Shown here piece after piece: positions 1 through 4,810 of a stretch of 5,477 nucleotides of DNA. The notes below the pieces were generated by a model. That model was not told the origin of the DNA and searched no databases. It was given only the letters and a program-made list of their open reading frames with translations. Within the stretch, counting starts at the first letter, position 1. Each line of letters begins with the position of its first letter. Origin of the DNA: JBDKGD01 sp964513095 (lineage in GTDB: Bacteria; Patescibacteriota; Minisyncoccia; UBA6257; 2-01-FULL-56-20); contig CAZELH010000045.1 in assembly GCA_964513095.1 (NCBI GenBank), positions 1 to 5,477 of the forward strand, given 5' to 3'. Made by a program: the position numbers and the translations under genes.

Positions 1-146
1 GGATAAGCGCTGAAAGCATCTAAGCACGAAGCCCACCCCAAGATAAGGTATTATGACTTCCTGGAAGACTACCAGGTTGATAGGCTCAAGGTGTAAGATC
101 CGCAAGGATTTCAGCCGAAGAGTACTAATAGTATATTTACCAACCA
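1..146 (+). rRNA. 23S ribosomal RNA, 3' end (partial)
   Basis: This is the last stretch of large-subunit ribosomal RNA, cut by the left edge of the window. The opening bases match the conserved 'GGATAA-CGCTGAAAGCATCTAAG' segment of domain VI. The near-terminal 'TTGATAGGC...GGTGTAAG' and 'GTACTAATAG' blocks (about 78-130) follow in the usual order and spacing. The exact 3' end is estimated at 143-150 from the usual distance after GTACTAAT; the 5' half of the terminal helix is outside the window, so the end cannot be fixed. 5S rRNA follows on the same strand, which places this in a standard rRNA operon. Identity is certain; only the boundary is soft. Confidence 0.96.
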
Positions 147-173
147 TCCCAATACTGATTTACATCAGTGGGA
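147..173 (+). other. Hairpin in the 23S-5S internal transcribed spacer
   Basis: ACTGAT (154-159) pairs with ATCAGT (164-169) around a TTAC loop. TCCC (147-150) pairs with GGGA (170-173) across a three-base bulge. The hairpin sits just after the 23S tail and is followed by a T6 run (180-185), so it could be a processing stem or a weak attenuator; I infer processing because 5S must still be transcribed. The rest of the spacer, to about 286, shows no tRNA or ORF; the only other item is a short TACGCGTA palindrome near 209-216. Confidence 0.5.
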
Positions 174-286
174 ACCGTGTTTTTTGTACCTAAAAATGGC
201 ACAATAGATACGCGTACCATTGATTCCGTCTACTTTCATTGTTTAAAAGTTTCTAGCAGCATTTGTCATTTTGTAATAGGGTTTTT

Positions 287-411
287 TGTTGTCGGTGTTT
301 AATGTTCGTGTGTCCCATCTCTTCCCATTCCGAACAGAGTCATGAAAGCACGCACATCTGATGATACTAACTGCGATATGCGGGAGGGAAAGTAGGATAT
401 GCCGACAACAA
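287..411 (+). rRNA. rrf: 5S ribosomal RNA
   Basis: The gene has the 5S landmarks in order: 'GTGTCCCATCT' and 'CCCATTCCGAACAGAG' (loop B/C region), 'ATGAAAGCA', 'GATGATACTAACTGCGATATGCGGGAGGGAAAGTAGG' broken into the usual helix IV/V blocks, and a closing strand. Helix I is formed by TTGTTGTCGG (about 286-295) and CCGACAACAA (about 402-411), which brings the ends together. The length, near 120-125 bases, suits bacterial 5S. Ends are set by the limits of helix I and may be off by a few bases. It is transcribed with the upstream 23S gene; no tRNA follows it in the operon. Confidence 0.95.
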
Positions 412-438
412 AGCATCGTATTTGCAATTTTTATACTC

Positions 439-470
439 GCGTGGTTGTATCAATACAGCGCTGTTTTTTT
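439..470 (+). terminator. Probable rRNA operon terminator
   Basis: A modest hairpin (GCG 439-441 with CGC 459-461; TGTAT 446-450 with ATACA 453-457) is followed at once by a T7 tract (464-470). An alternative fold uses the ACAGCGCTGT palindrome at 455-464. The stem has an internal loop and a tight apical loop, so it is weaker than the other terminators here. Its position, about 30 bases after 5S, is where an rRNA operon terminator is expected. Confidence 0.5.
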
Positions 471-511
471 GTGTTCAATGAATTTCAATGTTCGTTGATT
501 ATTTTTTTCAT

Positions 512-525
512 TTTACAATTGTAAA
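512..525 (+). promoter_or_regulatory. 14-base perfect palindrome before the small-ORF operon (possible operator or -10 region)
   Basis: TTTACAATTGTAAA is perfectly self-complementary and runs into the Shine-Dalgarno sequence of the 85-aa gene. It contains TACAAT (514-519), a good -10 match, but no convincing -35 lies 16-18 bases upstream (TTCGTT at 491-496 is poor). The palindrome could be a repressor site over a promoter, or a chance AT-rich palindrome. Transcription might instead read through from the rRNA operon. Confidence 0.4.
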
Positions 526-536
526 GGAGGTGGTGT

Positions 537-794
537 ATGCAACAGACGATTGCTGTTTGCGATGTCATGGTTGTAATTCCTGCTGCCAATGTAATGAAGG
601 TTATTCAGATTATTCTTTTGGGAACACAGGGCGTGTTAATGCCATCCATTGATCCTGCGTACAATTTTGGATTGGATTATTTGATTCTAACCGTTCCCTG
701 CGCCCAAGATTATCTCGATTTCTTTCGTTCGCTTGGTAATAATCAATTAGTGATGGGCGTTGCCATTTTACCGTTTGAAGAATTTATTATTTAA
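537..794 (+). CDS. Small protein of unknown function (85 aa), first gene of a two-gene operon
   Basis: I do not recognise this protein family. The reading frame is supported by an excellent Shine-Dalgarno sequence, AAAGGAGG (523-530), six bases before the ATG, and by a second gene with an equally strong site 20 bases downstream. The protein has no signal peptide. It alternates hydrophobic, strand-like stretches (residues 5-16, 21-34, 47-54 and 69-79) with a helix-like segment around 56-66, compatible with a small alpha/beta fold. It has two cysteines (C8, C55) and ends in a hydrophobic, acidic tail (FEEFII). Its central part (DPAYN through QLVMGVAILP) resembles DPDHYN through ELIEMYVLIP in the next gene in order and length, so the two may be distant paralogues. 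Function is unknown; that it is a gene is likely from the translation signal and operon context. Confidence 0.72.
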   Translation: MQQTIAVCDVMVVIPAANVMKVIQIILLGTQGVLMPSIDPAYNFGLDYLILTVPCAQDYLDFFRSLGNNQLVMGVAILPFEEFII

Positions 795-814
795 ATCTCA
801 CAAAGGAGGTTTTT

Positions 815-1108
815 ATGAAACGCAGTGTGTATCTTTTGATAACTATCGCCAATCTTCCTATTGTGCTGGCAACAATATTTGAATGTTGCGCGTCTCATTG
901 CACGGTGGAGATTTCTCATCCCGATCCCGATCATTACAACGTTACAATTTTTGAGCAGACTTCGTGGCATGTGGCTCATTCCGCTGTTGCATTACTGGAA
1001 AAGAGGGAGTTAATTGAAATGTACGTTTTGATTCCTGCTGAACCCGTGGATATTCCTTCTTTTGTTGGGAATGTGTCCGTGTTTCCATTTTCACCTCTTG
1101 CGTCGTGA
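815..1108 (+). CDS. Small protein of unknown function (97 aa), second gene of the two-gene operon
   Basis: The family is not recognised. The start is fixed by AAAGGAGG (804-811 region) just before ATG at 815, essentially the same ribosome-binding sequence as the upstream gene, and an intrinsic terminator follows 27 bases after the stop. The N-terminus (MKRSVYLLITIANLPIVLATIF) is basic then hydrophobic and could be read as a signal or membrane segment. Since the same position in the upstream partner is a strand-like hydrophobic stretch, I prefer a folded core strand. Visible features are a CC pair (C24-C25) and C29, a histidine-rich middle (H28, H35, H40, H51, H54), a helix-like segment ending ALLEKRELIEM, and a VLIP strand. 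The Cys/His content could bind metal, but no known motif is matched. The upstream gene is 20 bases away, so co-transcription and coupled translation are expected. Confidence 0.72.
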   Translation: MKRSVYLLITIANLPIVLATIFECCASHCTVEISHPDPDHYNVTIFEQTSWHVAHSAVALLEKRELIEMYVLIPAEPVDIPSFVGNVSVFPFSPLAS

Positions 1109-1134
1109 GTTTTCTTTTTGATAATAGCGACTTT

Positions 1135-1163
1135 ACCCGATGTATTTTGTGCATCGGGTTTTT
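1135..1163 (+). terminator. Intrinsic terminator of the small-ORF operon
   Basis: ACCCGATG (1135-1142) pairs perfectly with CATCGGGT (1152-1159). The stem can be extended by a G-U and an A-U pair, leaving a five-base loop. A T5 run follows (1159-1163). Its position just after the 97-aa gene marks the end of that transcription unit and insulates the tRNA gene. Confidence 0.88.
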
Positions 1164-1165
1164 GT

Positions 1166-1194
1166 TTGAAATACCAGCGTTTTTTCTTTACAAT
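1166..1194 (+). promoter_or_regulatory. Sigma70-type promoter of tRNA-Ala
   Basis: TTGAAA (1166-1171, five of six consensus) and TACAAT (1189-1194, five of six) are separated by exactly 17 bases. The predicted start near 1201 lies about 10 bases before the mature tRNA 5' end. The -35 box begins right after the upstream terminator's T tract. This is the best-formed housekeeping promoter in the window. Confidence 0.85.
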
Positions 1195-1210
1195 CTAAGT
1201 GGTTTAAAAG

Positions 1211-1281
1211 GGGCCCATAGTAAAGTGGTATTACGCGGCATTCGCATTGCTGAGGCGGGAGTCCGATTCTCCCTGGGTCCA
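1211..1281 (+). tRNA. tRNA-Ala, anticodon CGC
   Basis: A complete 71-base cloverleaf can be drawn. The acceptor stem is GGGCCCA (1211-1217) with TGGGTCC (1274-1280); the D stem GTAA/TTAC (1220-1223, 1231-1234) has a seven-base loop containing GG; the anticodon stem CGGCA/TGCTG has loop TTCGCAT; the variable loop is AGGC; and the T stem is GGGAG/CTCCC with loop TCCGATT. The anticodon at 1243-1245 is CGC, which reads GCG (Ala). The third acceptor pair is G-U, the classic identity element for alanyl-tRNA synthetase, and the discriminator is A (1281), both agreeing with alanine. CCA is not encoded (the next bases are CAA), so it must be added by the CCA-adding enzyme. Unusual points are C where the T loop normally has U55, and a four-base variable loop. 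Confidence 0.95.
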
Positions 1282-1310
1282 CAAAATAAGGCGAAAATTT
1301 TATACAATGA

Positions 1311-1354
1311 ATGGCGGAAGTTCCCTGCCTGTCGGCAGGCAGGGATTCCCCCAT
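1311..1354 (+). repeat. GC-rich palindromic repeat element, imperfect 44-base hairpin (CPR-type)
   Basis: The core is a perfect 10-base-pair inverted repeat, TCCCTGCCTG (1322-1331) and CAGGCAGGGA (1336-1345), with a TCGG loop. It extends outward through GGAA (1316-1319)/TTCC (1346-1349) and ATGG (1311-1314)/CCAT (1351-1354), broken by a two-base bulge and a C-C mismatch, giving about 18 pairs. There is no U tract, so it is not a standard terminator. I associate this CCTGCC...GGCAGG palindrome with a dispersed repeat of CPR genomes. It lies in a non-coding stretch (1282-1559) between the tRNA and the protease gene that otherwise holds small palindromes and no supported gene. Confidence 0.75.
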
Positions 1355-1358
1355 GTCC

Positions 1359-1393
1359 ACCAAGCTGAGCTTGGTTCACATATGATCCGGATC
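1359..1393 (+). repeat. Two short palindromes beside the hairpin repeat
   Basis: ACCAAGCT (1359-1366) and AGCTTGGT (1368-1375) form a perfect inverted repeat around one central G. GATCCGGATC (1384-1393) is a perfect 10-base palindrome. They lie just downstream of the larger hairpin element, and together the three may form a clustered repeat region. No function is apparent. The remaining sequence to 1559 is T/G-rich, includes a G6 run near 1474-1479, and shows only weak promoter-like words. Confidence 0.45.
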
Positions 1394-1559
1394 CCATCAG
1401 AAATAGAGAAATAAACGGCTGAATAAAAGGTGCATGAGTGGGTGGTGGTCTTTATTTTAAGTATTGATTTTTTGGGGGGTTTGTGGTTTAGTGAGGCAAC
1501 ACTTTTGGTTGGTGCCAAGAGCTACGATCTTTCACAATGACAGTGTTTTGGAGACTTGT

Positions 1560-2951
1560 ATGAAGAAATTTTTTTGCTTGTGTCTGTTTTTTCTTCTTTC
1601 CGTTTCTTTTCCAACGTTTGCTCGACTTCATTCCTCGTGGATTGTTGTTCCGGCATCCGTTCCGCATAGTTCTTCTGGTGATATGGCAGATGATTACAAC
1701 GGATTTATTCTGGAGTATTCTCAAACGCCCACCCTTGAGCAACTTGATCAGCTTCAGTTGGAACACAATGTGTTTGTGCGTCCTCTTTTGATTGCTGAGC
1801 AAGGTGGTGTAACATTTTCTTTTATCCGCACCCATTTTTTTGAGACGCATGATACCCTTTCTGGTTTTGCTGTTCGTCAAAATTTGGAAAACGAATTGTC
1901 TGCCATTCCGTTGATTTCAATGGTTCACAAAAATTGGAATATTCATCTTTGTGGAACAGAAAAAAAAGCATTCCCTAATGACCCTTATTTTTTCAAAGAA
2001 GAGTGGGGGCTCATTGCTAGTCGTGCTCCGCGTGCGTGGTCAAAAAAAATTACTGCGATTGGGCCAAAGAGTCCGATTGTGGCGGTTATCGATACGGGGA
2101 TTGATCCCTATCATCCTGATTTGAATCCTAATGTCTGGGTGAATTTGAAAGAAATTCCTGATAACGGCATTGATGACGACGGGAATGGGTATGTTGATGA
2201 CGTTATCGGATACAATGTTTTGGAACCATCATCATGGCCAATCGCAGATCATTTTCATGGATGTTATGTGAGTGGTATTATCGGTGCTGCTGGTAATGAC
2301 AACTATGGAATGGCTGGTGTGTGTTGGCAATGTGAAATTGCAGCGATTAAGTTTGCTGACAAAAATGGTGTGGGCAGTGTTGCGAACGCTATTAAGGCAC
2401 TTGCATATGCTGGAACTCTTCGCATCTCTACTGGTCGTCCTGTGATTGTAAATGCCAGTTGGGGATTGTTGGGTGATTCGCAACCTTTGGAGTTGGCGAT
2501 ATTGGCTCTTTTGCCTTTGGATATTCCGGTGGTTGCGTCTGCGGGAAACTACGGTACTTCATTTGCGTTGTATCCGGCTGCGTATCCGCTTTTAAATATT
2601 ATCGCGGTTACCGCGATAAATGAGCATGATGAATTGCCGGTGTTTGCGCAGTATGATCGCACCGTTGTTCATTTGGCGGCACCCGGTGAGTACATTTTTT
2701 CGGCATCACTTGGCAATAGCTATATCATTGCTTCGGGAACATCAGCCTCTACGCCATATGTTGTTGGGACGCTTGTTTTGTTAATGGATATTGATGGAGT
2801 TGATATGGCATTGGCAAAACAGTGTGTGTTGGACGGAGTTCGTAGTGTTCCCGCACTGAAAAATAAAGTGATCACTGGCGGAGCGCTTGATATTGGAAAA
2901 TCGGTTATCCTTGCTTTCCGTCGAGCGCATTCTTCGTCCGTTCGGACTTGA
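1560..2951 (+). CDS. Secreted S8 family (subtilisin-like) serine protease
   Basis: This is a 463-aa subtilase made as a secreted pre-pro-enzyme. Residues 1-21 (MKKFFCLCLFFLLSVSFPTFA) form a typical signal peptide. Residues 22 to about 138 look like an inhibitor propeptide (GFILEYSQTPTLEQLDQL..., LSGFAVRQN...). The mature domain opens with the familiar NDPYFFKEEWGL (140-151). Catalytic residues are all present: Asp178 (VAVIDTGID), His233 (HFHGCYVSG), oxyanion Asn298 (VNASWG) and Ser395 (GTSASTPYVVG). DDDGNGYVDD (205-214) is the acidic insertion seen in many bacterial subtilases and probably binds calcium. Two normally conserved secondary histidines are tyrosine: HGTH is HGCY (Tyr236) and PHVAG is PYVVG (Tyr400). 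There is no C-terminal anchor or sorting domain. I chose ATG 1560 because it starts the signal peptide and follows GGAG (1550-1553) by six bases; a TTG at 1464 would add an implausible leader. It probably degrades external protein or processes envelope proteins. Confidence 0.95.
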   Translation: MKKFFCLCLFFLLSVSFPTFARLHSSWIVVPASVPHSSSGDMADDYNGFILEYSQTPTLEQLDQLQLEHNVFVRPLLIAEQGGVTFSFIRTHFFETHDTLSGFAVRQNLENELSAIPLISMVHKNWNIHLCGTEKKAFPNDPYFFKEEWGLIASRAPRAWSKKITAIGPKSPIVAVIDTGIDPYHPDLNPNVWVNLKEIPDNGIDDDGNGYVDDVIGYNVLEPSSWPIADHFHGCYVSGIIGAAGNDNYGMAGVCWQCEIAAIKFADKNGVGSVANAIKALAYAGTLRISTGRPVIVNASWGLLGDSQPLELAILALLPLDIPVVASAGNYGTSFALYPAAYPLLNIIAVTAINEHDELPVFAQYDRTVVHLAAPGEYIFSASLGNSYIIASGTSASTPYVVGTLVLLMDIDGVDMALAKQCVLDGVRSVPALKNKVITGGALDIGKSVILAFRRAHSSSVRT

Positions 2952-2957
2952 TTTTTT
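2936..2957 (+). terminator. Weak possible terminator overlapping the protease stop
   Basis: GTCC (2936-2939) and GGAC (2944-2947) pair around a GTTC loop, and a T6 tract (2952-2957) follows the stop codon. The stem is only four to five pairs, so termination would be inefficient and read-through into the next gene is plausible. Confidence 0.3.
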
Positions 2958-2985
2958 GTCTAATTATTGTGTAGGCTAAATAGGT

Positions 2986-3040
2986 TGTTGCAGTGGGCAA
3001 CATACCACAAGAAAAGGATCCACTAGATTGATCGGTGGTA
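2986..3040 (+). promoter_or_regulatory. Two abutting leader hairpins before the cysteine-motif gene
   Basis: Hairpin one pairs TGTTGC (2986-2991) with GCAACA (2997-3002) over a five-base loop. Hairpin two starts at the very next base: TACCAC (3003-3008) pairs with GTGGTA (3035-3040), enclosing GATC/GATC (3017-3020, 3030-3033). There is no gap between them, so they could stack. GGTTGT (2983-2988) can also pair with ACAACC about 60 bases later, giving an alternative fold. They lie 37 bases before the start codon and have no U tract. A cis-acting leader is possible, but no known riboswitch class is matched. Confidence 0.4.
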
Positions 3041-3077
3041 CCTTCACAACCAACCGTAGGAATCACAAGGAGCGAAT

Positions 3078-3350
3078 ATGCCGAATAAGCAAAAAATGAT
3101 GAAACAAGTTCAAGCAGTGTTTATTGCTTTGCCGACACGGAGCGGACGCAGTAGTGGGCCGTTAACTCCGCTTTGCAATAACGCAAAGCCGAGTACGGAG
3201 CCATGTCCGTGCGGGTTGGTTTTGCCTCGCGCAAAGGAGTCGGTTGTTATTCTTGATGATGTTTCGTATTGTGGTGAAAACTGTCGGGCGCTTGCTCGAC
3301 GAAAAAAGGCTACCATGCCGTTGGTTGGGGTAGCGAGTTCACATCGTTGA
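3078..3350 (+). CDS. Small cysteine-motif protein, possible TRASH-like zinc-binding domain (90 aa)
   Basis: I cannot name the gene. The start is supported by AAGGAG (3067-3072), five bases before ATG, and a strong terminator follows the stop by 9 bases, so this is a real short gene. The N-terminal 30 residues are basic and polar (MPNKQKMMKQ..., RSGRSSG). The core runs from PCPCG (42-46) to YCGENCRALARRKK (64-77). Cys45, Cys65 and Cys69 have spacing C-X19-C-X3-C, which fits the published TRASH domain signature (C-X19-22-C-X3-C), a treble-clef-like metal-binding unit found in metal-sensing and metal-trafficking proteins. Cys43 gives a fourth nearby ligand, and Cys33 is a further cysteine. The 'YCGENCR' ending resembles the 'FCSxxCR' end of TRASH/YHS zinc fingers. 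I infer zinc or another thiophilic metal as ligand; a role in metal sensing or nucleic-acid binding is only a guess. Confidence 0.75.
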   Translation: MPNKQKMMKQVQAVFIALPTRSGRSSGPLTPLCNNAKPSTEPCPCGLVLPRAKESVVILDDVSYCGENCRALARRKKATMPLVGVASSHR

Positions 3351-3359
3351 ACTTCCATG

Positions 3360-3395
3360 CCGGTATTTCTAGTGATAGAAGTACCGGTTTTTTTT
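3360..3395 (+). terminator. Strong intrinsic terminator after the cysteine-motif gene
   Basis: CCGGTA (3360-3365) and TACCGG (3382-3387) form the base. A T-G wobble and TTCTA/TAGAA continue it, giving a 12-pair stem capped by a GTGA tetraloop of the GNRA type. Eight T residues (3388-3395) follow directly. This is the strongest terminator in the window and separates the cysteine-motif gene from rmuC. Confidence 0.95.
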
Positions 3396-3446
3396 CTTTA
3401 ATTTTTACAAAATATGTTGTATGAAACGTGCAACAGATTTTATTTT

Positions 3447-3476
3447 TTTACGACCTTTTTGTAATCATGGTAGTAT
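3447..3476 (+). promoter_or_regulatory. Extended -10 promoter of rmuC, predicting a leaderless mRNA
   Basis: TGG-TAGTAT (TG at 3468-3469, hexamer 3471-3476) is an extended -10 element of the form TGnTAnnnT. TTTACG (3447-3452) is a fair -35 at 18 bases. The hexamer ends six bases before the rmuC ATG at 3483, so the expected transcription start falls on the A of the start codon. No Shine-Dalgarno sequence lies before this ATG, which fits leaderless translation. Confidence 0.55.
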
Positions 3477-3482
3477 TGGTGC

Positions 3483-4784
3483 ATGGATATCTCACTCATT
3501 TTTTCGTTTCTAGCGTTTGTTGGGGTTGGCGTTATTATTTTTTTATTATTTCGTCGCCCGAGCGTGGGTGGTAGTTTTGACGAAGGGCGAATTACCGCCT
3601 CGTATGATCGTTTGGAGAAAAATATGAAAGATGAGTTGGGGCGACTTTCATTGTTACTGTCTGAATCATTTCGAGGAAATCGACAAGAGATGGGTGAATC
3701 ATTGAAATCCGTGGGCGATAGTTTGGATAAGCGGATGAGTGATTTCGCGCAAGGGCAGACGGTAAATTTTTCGCGATTCGAACAGCAATTATCAGTGATT
3801 TCAGCAACGAGCAATGAGCGACTTGAAAAAATGCGTGAGACAATCGAACAGCGATTGCAATCGTTACAGCAAGACAATACTGCGAAGTTAGAAAAAATGC
3901 GTGAGACGGTTGATGAAAAATTACATGCGACACTCGAAAAGCGTTTGGGAGAAAGTTTTAAATTAGTTTCGGAGCGACTTGATCTAGTGCATCGTGGACT
4001 TGGGGAGATGCAAACATTGGCCAGTGGTGTGGGAGATTTGAAAAAAGTATTACAGAATGTGAAGACGCGTGGTACGTGGGGCGAGGTGCAACTTTCACAA
4101 CTCTTGGAACAGGTGCTCACTCCTGAACAATATAGTGCCAATGTCGCTACCAAACATGGCAGTGCTGATCGGGTTGAATTTGCTGTAAAACTTCCTGGCA
4201 AAGATGATCACATCAAAACGGTGTGGATGCCTATCGATGCCAAATTTCCCATTGAAGATTACCAACGTCTTATTGAAGCTACCGACAGCGCTGATGCACA
4301 AGCGATTGAGGTGGCGGGTAAGGCACTGGAACTTCGCTTGAAATCTGAAGCCAAAGATATTAGTGAAAAATATATCGATCCTCCACATACCACTGATTTC
4401 GGAATTTTATTTTTGCCAGTTGAGGGGTTGTATGCTGAAGTATTGCGTCGAGCGGGTCTCGTTGAAACATTGCAACGCCAGTATCGTATCATTGTTGCTG
4501 GACCGACGACTATTTGGGCAATTTTAAACAGTCTGCAAATGGGTTTTCGTACGCTTGCCATTGAAAAGCGGAGTAGTGAAGTATGGGTATTGCTATCGAC
4601 CATCAAAACCGAATTCGGGAAGTTTGGCGACCTGCTTGATAAGACTCACAAGAAACTTCAAGAAGCTAGCAATACTATTGAAGACGCCGCTTCAAAAAGC
4701 CGAACGATTGAACGAAAATTGGGTAAAGTGCAGGCGTTGCCCGATGCGCCTGTATCCGTGTTGATTGATAACAGTGAGGAGTAG
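3483..4784 (+). CDS. rmuC: RmuC family DNA recombination protein
   Basis: This is a 433-aa RmuC homologue, close to the usual 400-500 aa. In E. coli RmuC limits recombination and inversion at short inverted repeats, and the family has a restriction-endonuclease-like core. Residues 4-24 form an N-terminal membrane helix followed by Arg-Arg. Residues 35 to about 180 are a long coiled coil, including the family-typical NERLEKMRETIEQRL... and LEKRLGESFKLVSERL. The RmuC domain covers about 185-395: GTWGEVQLSQLLEQVL (197-212), RVEFAVKLPG (230-239), VWMPIDAKFPIEDYQRL (247-263) and FGILFLPVEGLYAEV (306-320). E232 and D252-x-K254 are candidate PD-(D/E)XK metal-site residues. The start at 3483 gives a complete membrane helix and sits just after an extended -10 box; no Shine-Dalgarno is present. 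No terminator separates it from the next gene, but that gene has its own promoter-like element. Confidence 0.96.
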   Translation: MDISLIFSFLAFVGVGVIIFLLFRRPSVGGSFDEGRITASYDRLEKNMKDELGRLSLLLSESFRGNRQEMGESLKSVGDSLDKRMSDFAQGQTVNFSRFEQQLSVISATSNERLEKMRETIEQRLQSLQQDNTAKLEKMRETVDEKLHATLEKRLGESFKLVSERLDLVHRGLGEMQTLASGVGDLKKVLQNVKTRGTWGEVQLSQLLEQVLTPEQYSANVATKHGSADRVEFAVKLPGKDDHIKTVWMPIDAKFPIEDYQRLIEATDSADAQAIEVAGKALELRLKSEAKDISEKYIDPPHTTDFGILFLPVEGLYAEVLRRAGLVETLQRQYRIIVAGPTTIWAILNSLQMGFRTLAIEKRSSEVWVLLSTIKTEFGKFGDLLDKTHKKLQEASNTIEDAASKSRTIERKLGKVQALPDAPVSVLIDNSEE

Positions 4785-4790
4785 GATATC

Positions 4791-4804
4791 GTGTATGCTA
4801 CACT
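4791..4804 (+). promoter_or_regulatory. Extended -10 with overlapping inverted repeat, start of the last gene
   Basis: TGC-TACACT (TG at 4796-4797, hexamer 4799-4804) is an extended -10 box. It ends six bases before the ATG at 4811, the same geometry as at rmuC, again predicting a start on the initiator A with no Shine-Dalgarno. GTGTA (4791-4795) and TACAC (4799-4803) form a perfect inverted repeat around TGC that overlaps the -10, a possible operator. No good -35 is visible, as extended -10 promoters allow. Confidence 0.5.
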
Positions 4805-4810
4805 ATTAAA

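Noticed and set aside
1336..1363. Possible second tRNA 3' half (GGGATTCCC then TCCACCA)
   Set aside because: No matching D arm, anticodon arm or acceptor strand can be drawn; the sequence belongs to the palindromic repeat.
1105..1397. Open frames on both strands crossing 1105-1397
   Set aside because: They run through the terminator, the tRNA gene and the palindromic repeat, and contain the typical repeat artefact peptide (CRQAG); no ribosome-binding site.
1307..1417. Short + strand frame starting ATG 1307 (about 36 aa, containing LPVGRQG)
   Set aside because: It is a translation of the hairpin repeat with no Shine-Dalgarno; not a gene.
1464..1559. TTG start that would extend the S8 protease by 32 residues
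   Set aside because: It would bury the signal peptide behind an implausible leader; ATG 1560 has GGAG at six bases and begins a standard signal peptide.
3016..3042. GGATCCACTAG followed by GGTACC, resembling a cloning-vector polylinker
   Set aside because: The match stops after 11 bases and the sequence between does not fit a polylinker; it lies in a natural leader region, so coincidence is the better reading.
3034..3042. GGTGGTACC as a T-box riboswitch core
   Set aside because: Only the core word is present. The leader is too short for a usual T-box, there is no stem I or terminator, and the downstream gene is not an aminoacylation or amino-acid gene.
3440..4201. A 253-codon open frame on the - strand opposite rmuC
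   Set aside because: It is Ser/Cys-rich low-complexity translation lying wholly opposite the clearly conserved rmuC frame; it has no recognisable domain, so it is a shadow frame.
4259..4606. A 115-codon - strand frame inside rmuC, and similar frames opposite the protease
   Set aside because: These are antisense shadows without ribosome-binding sites or family resemblance.
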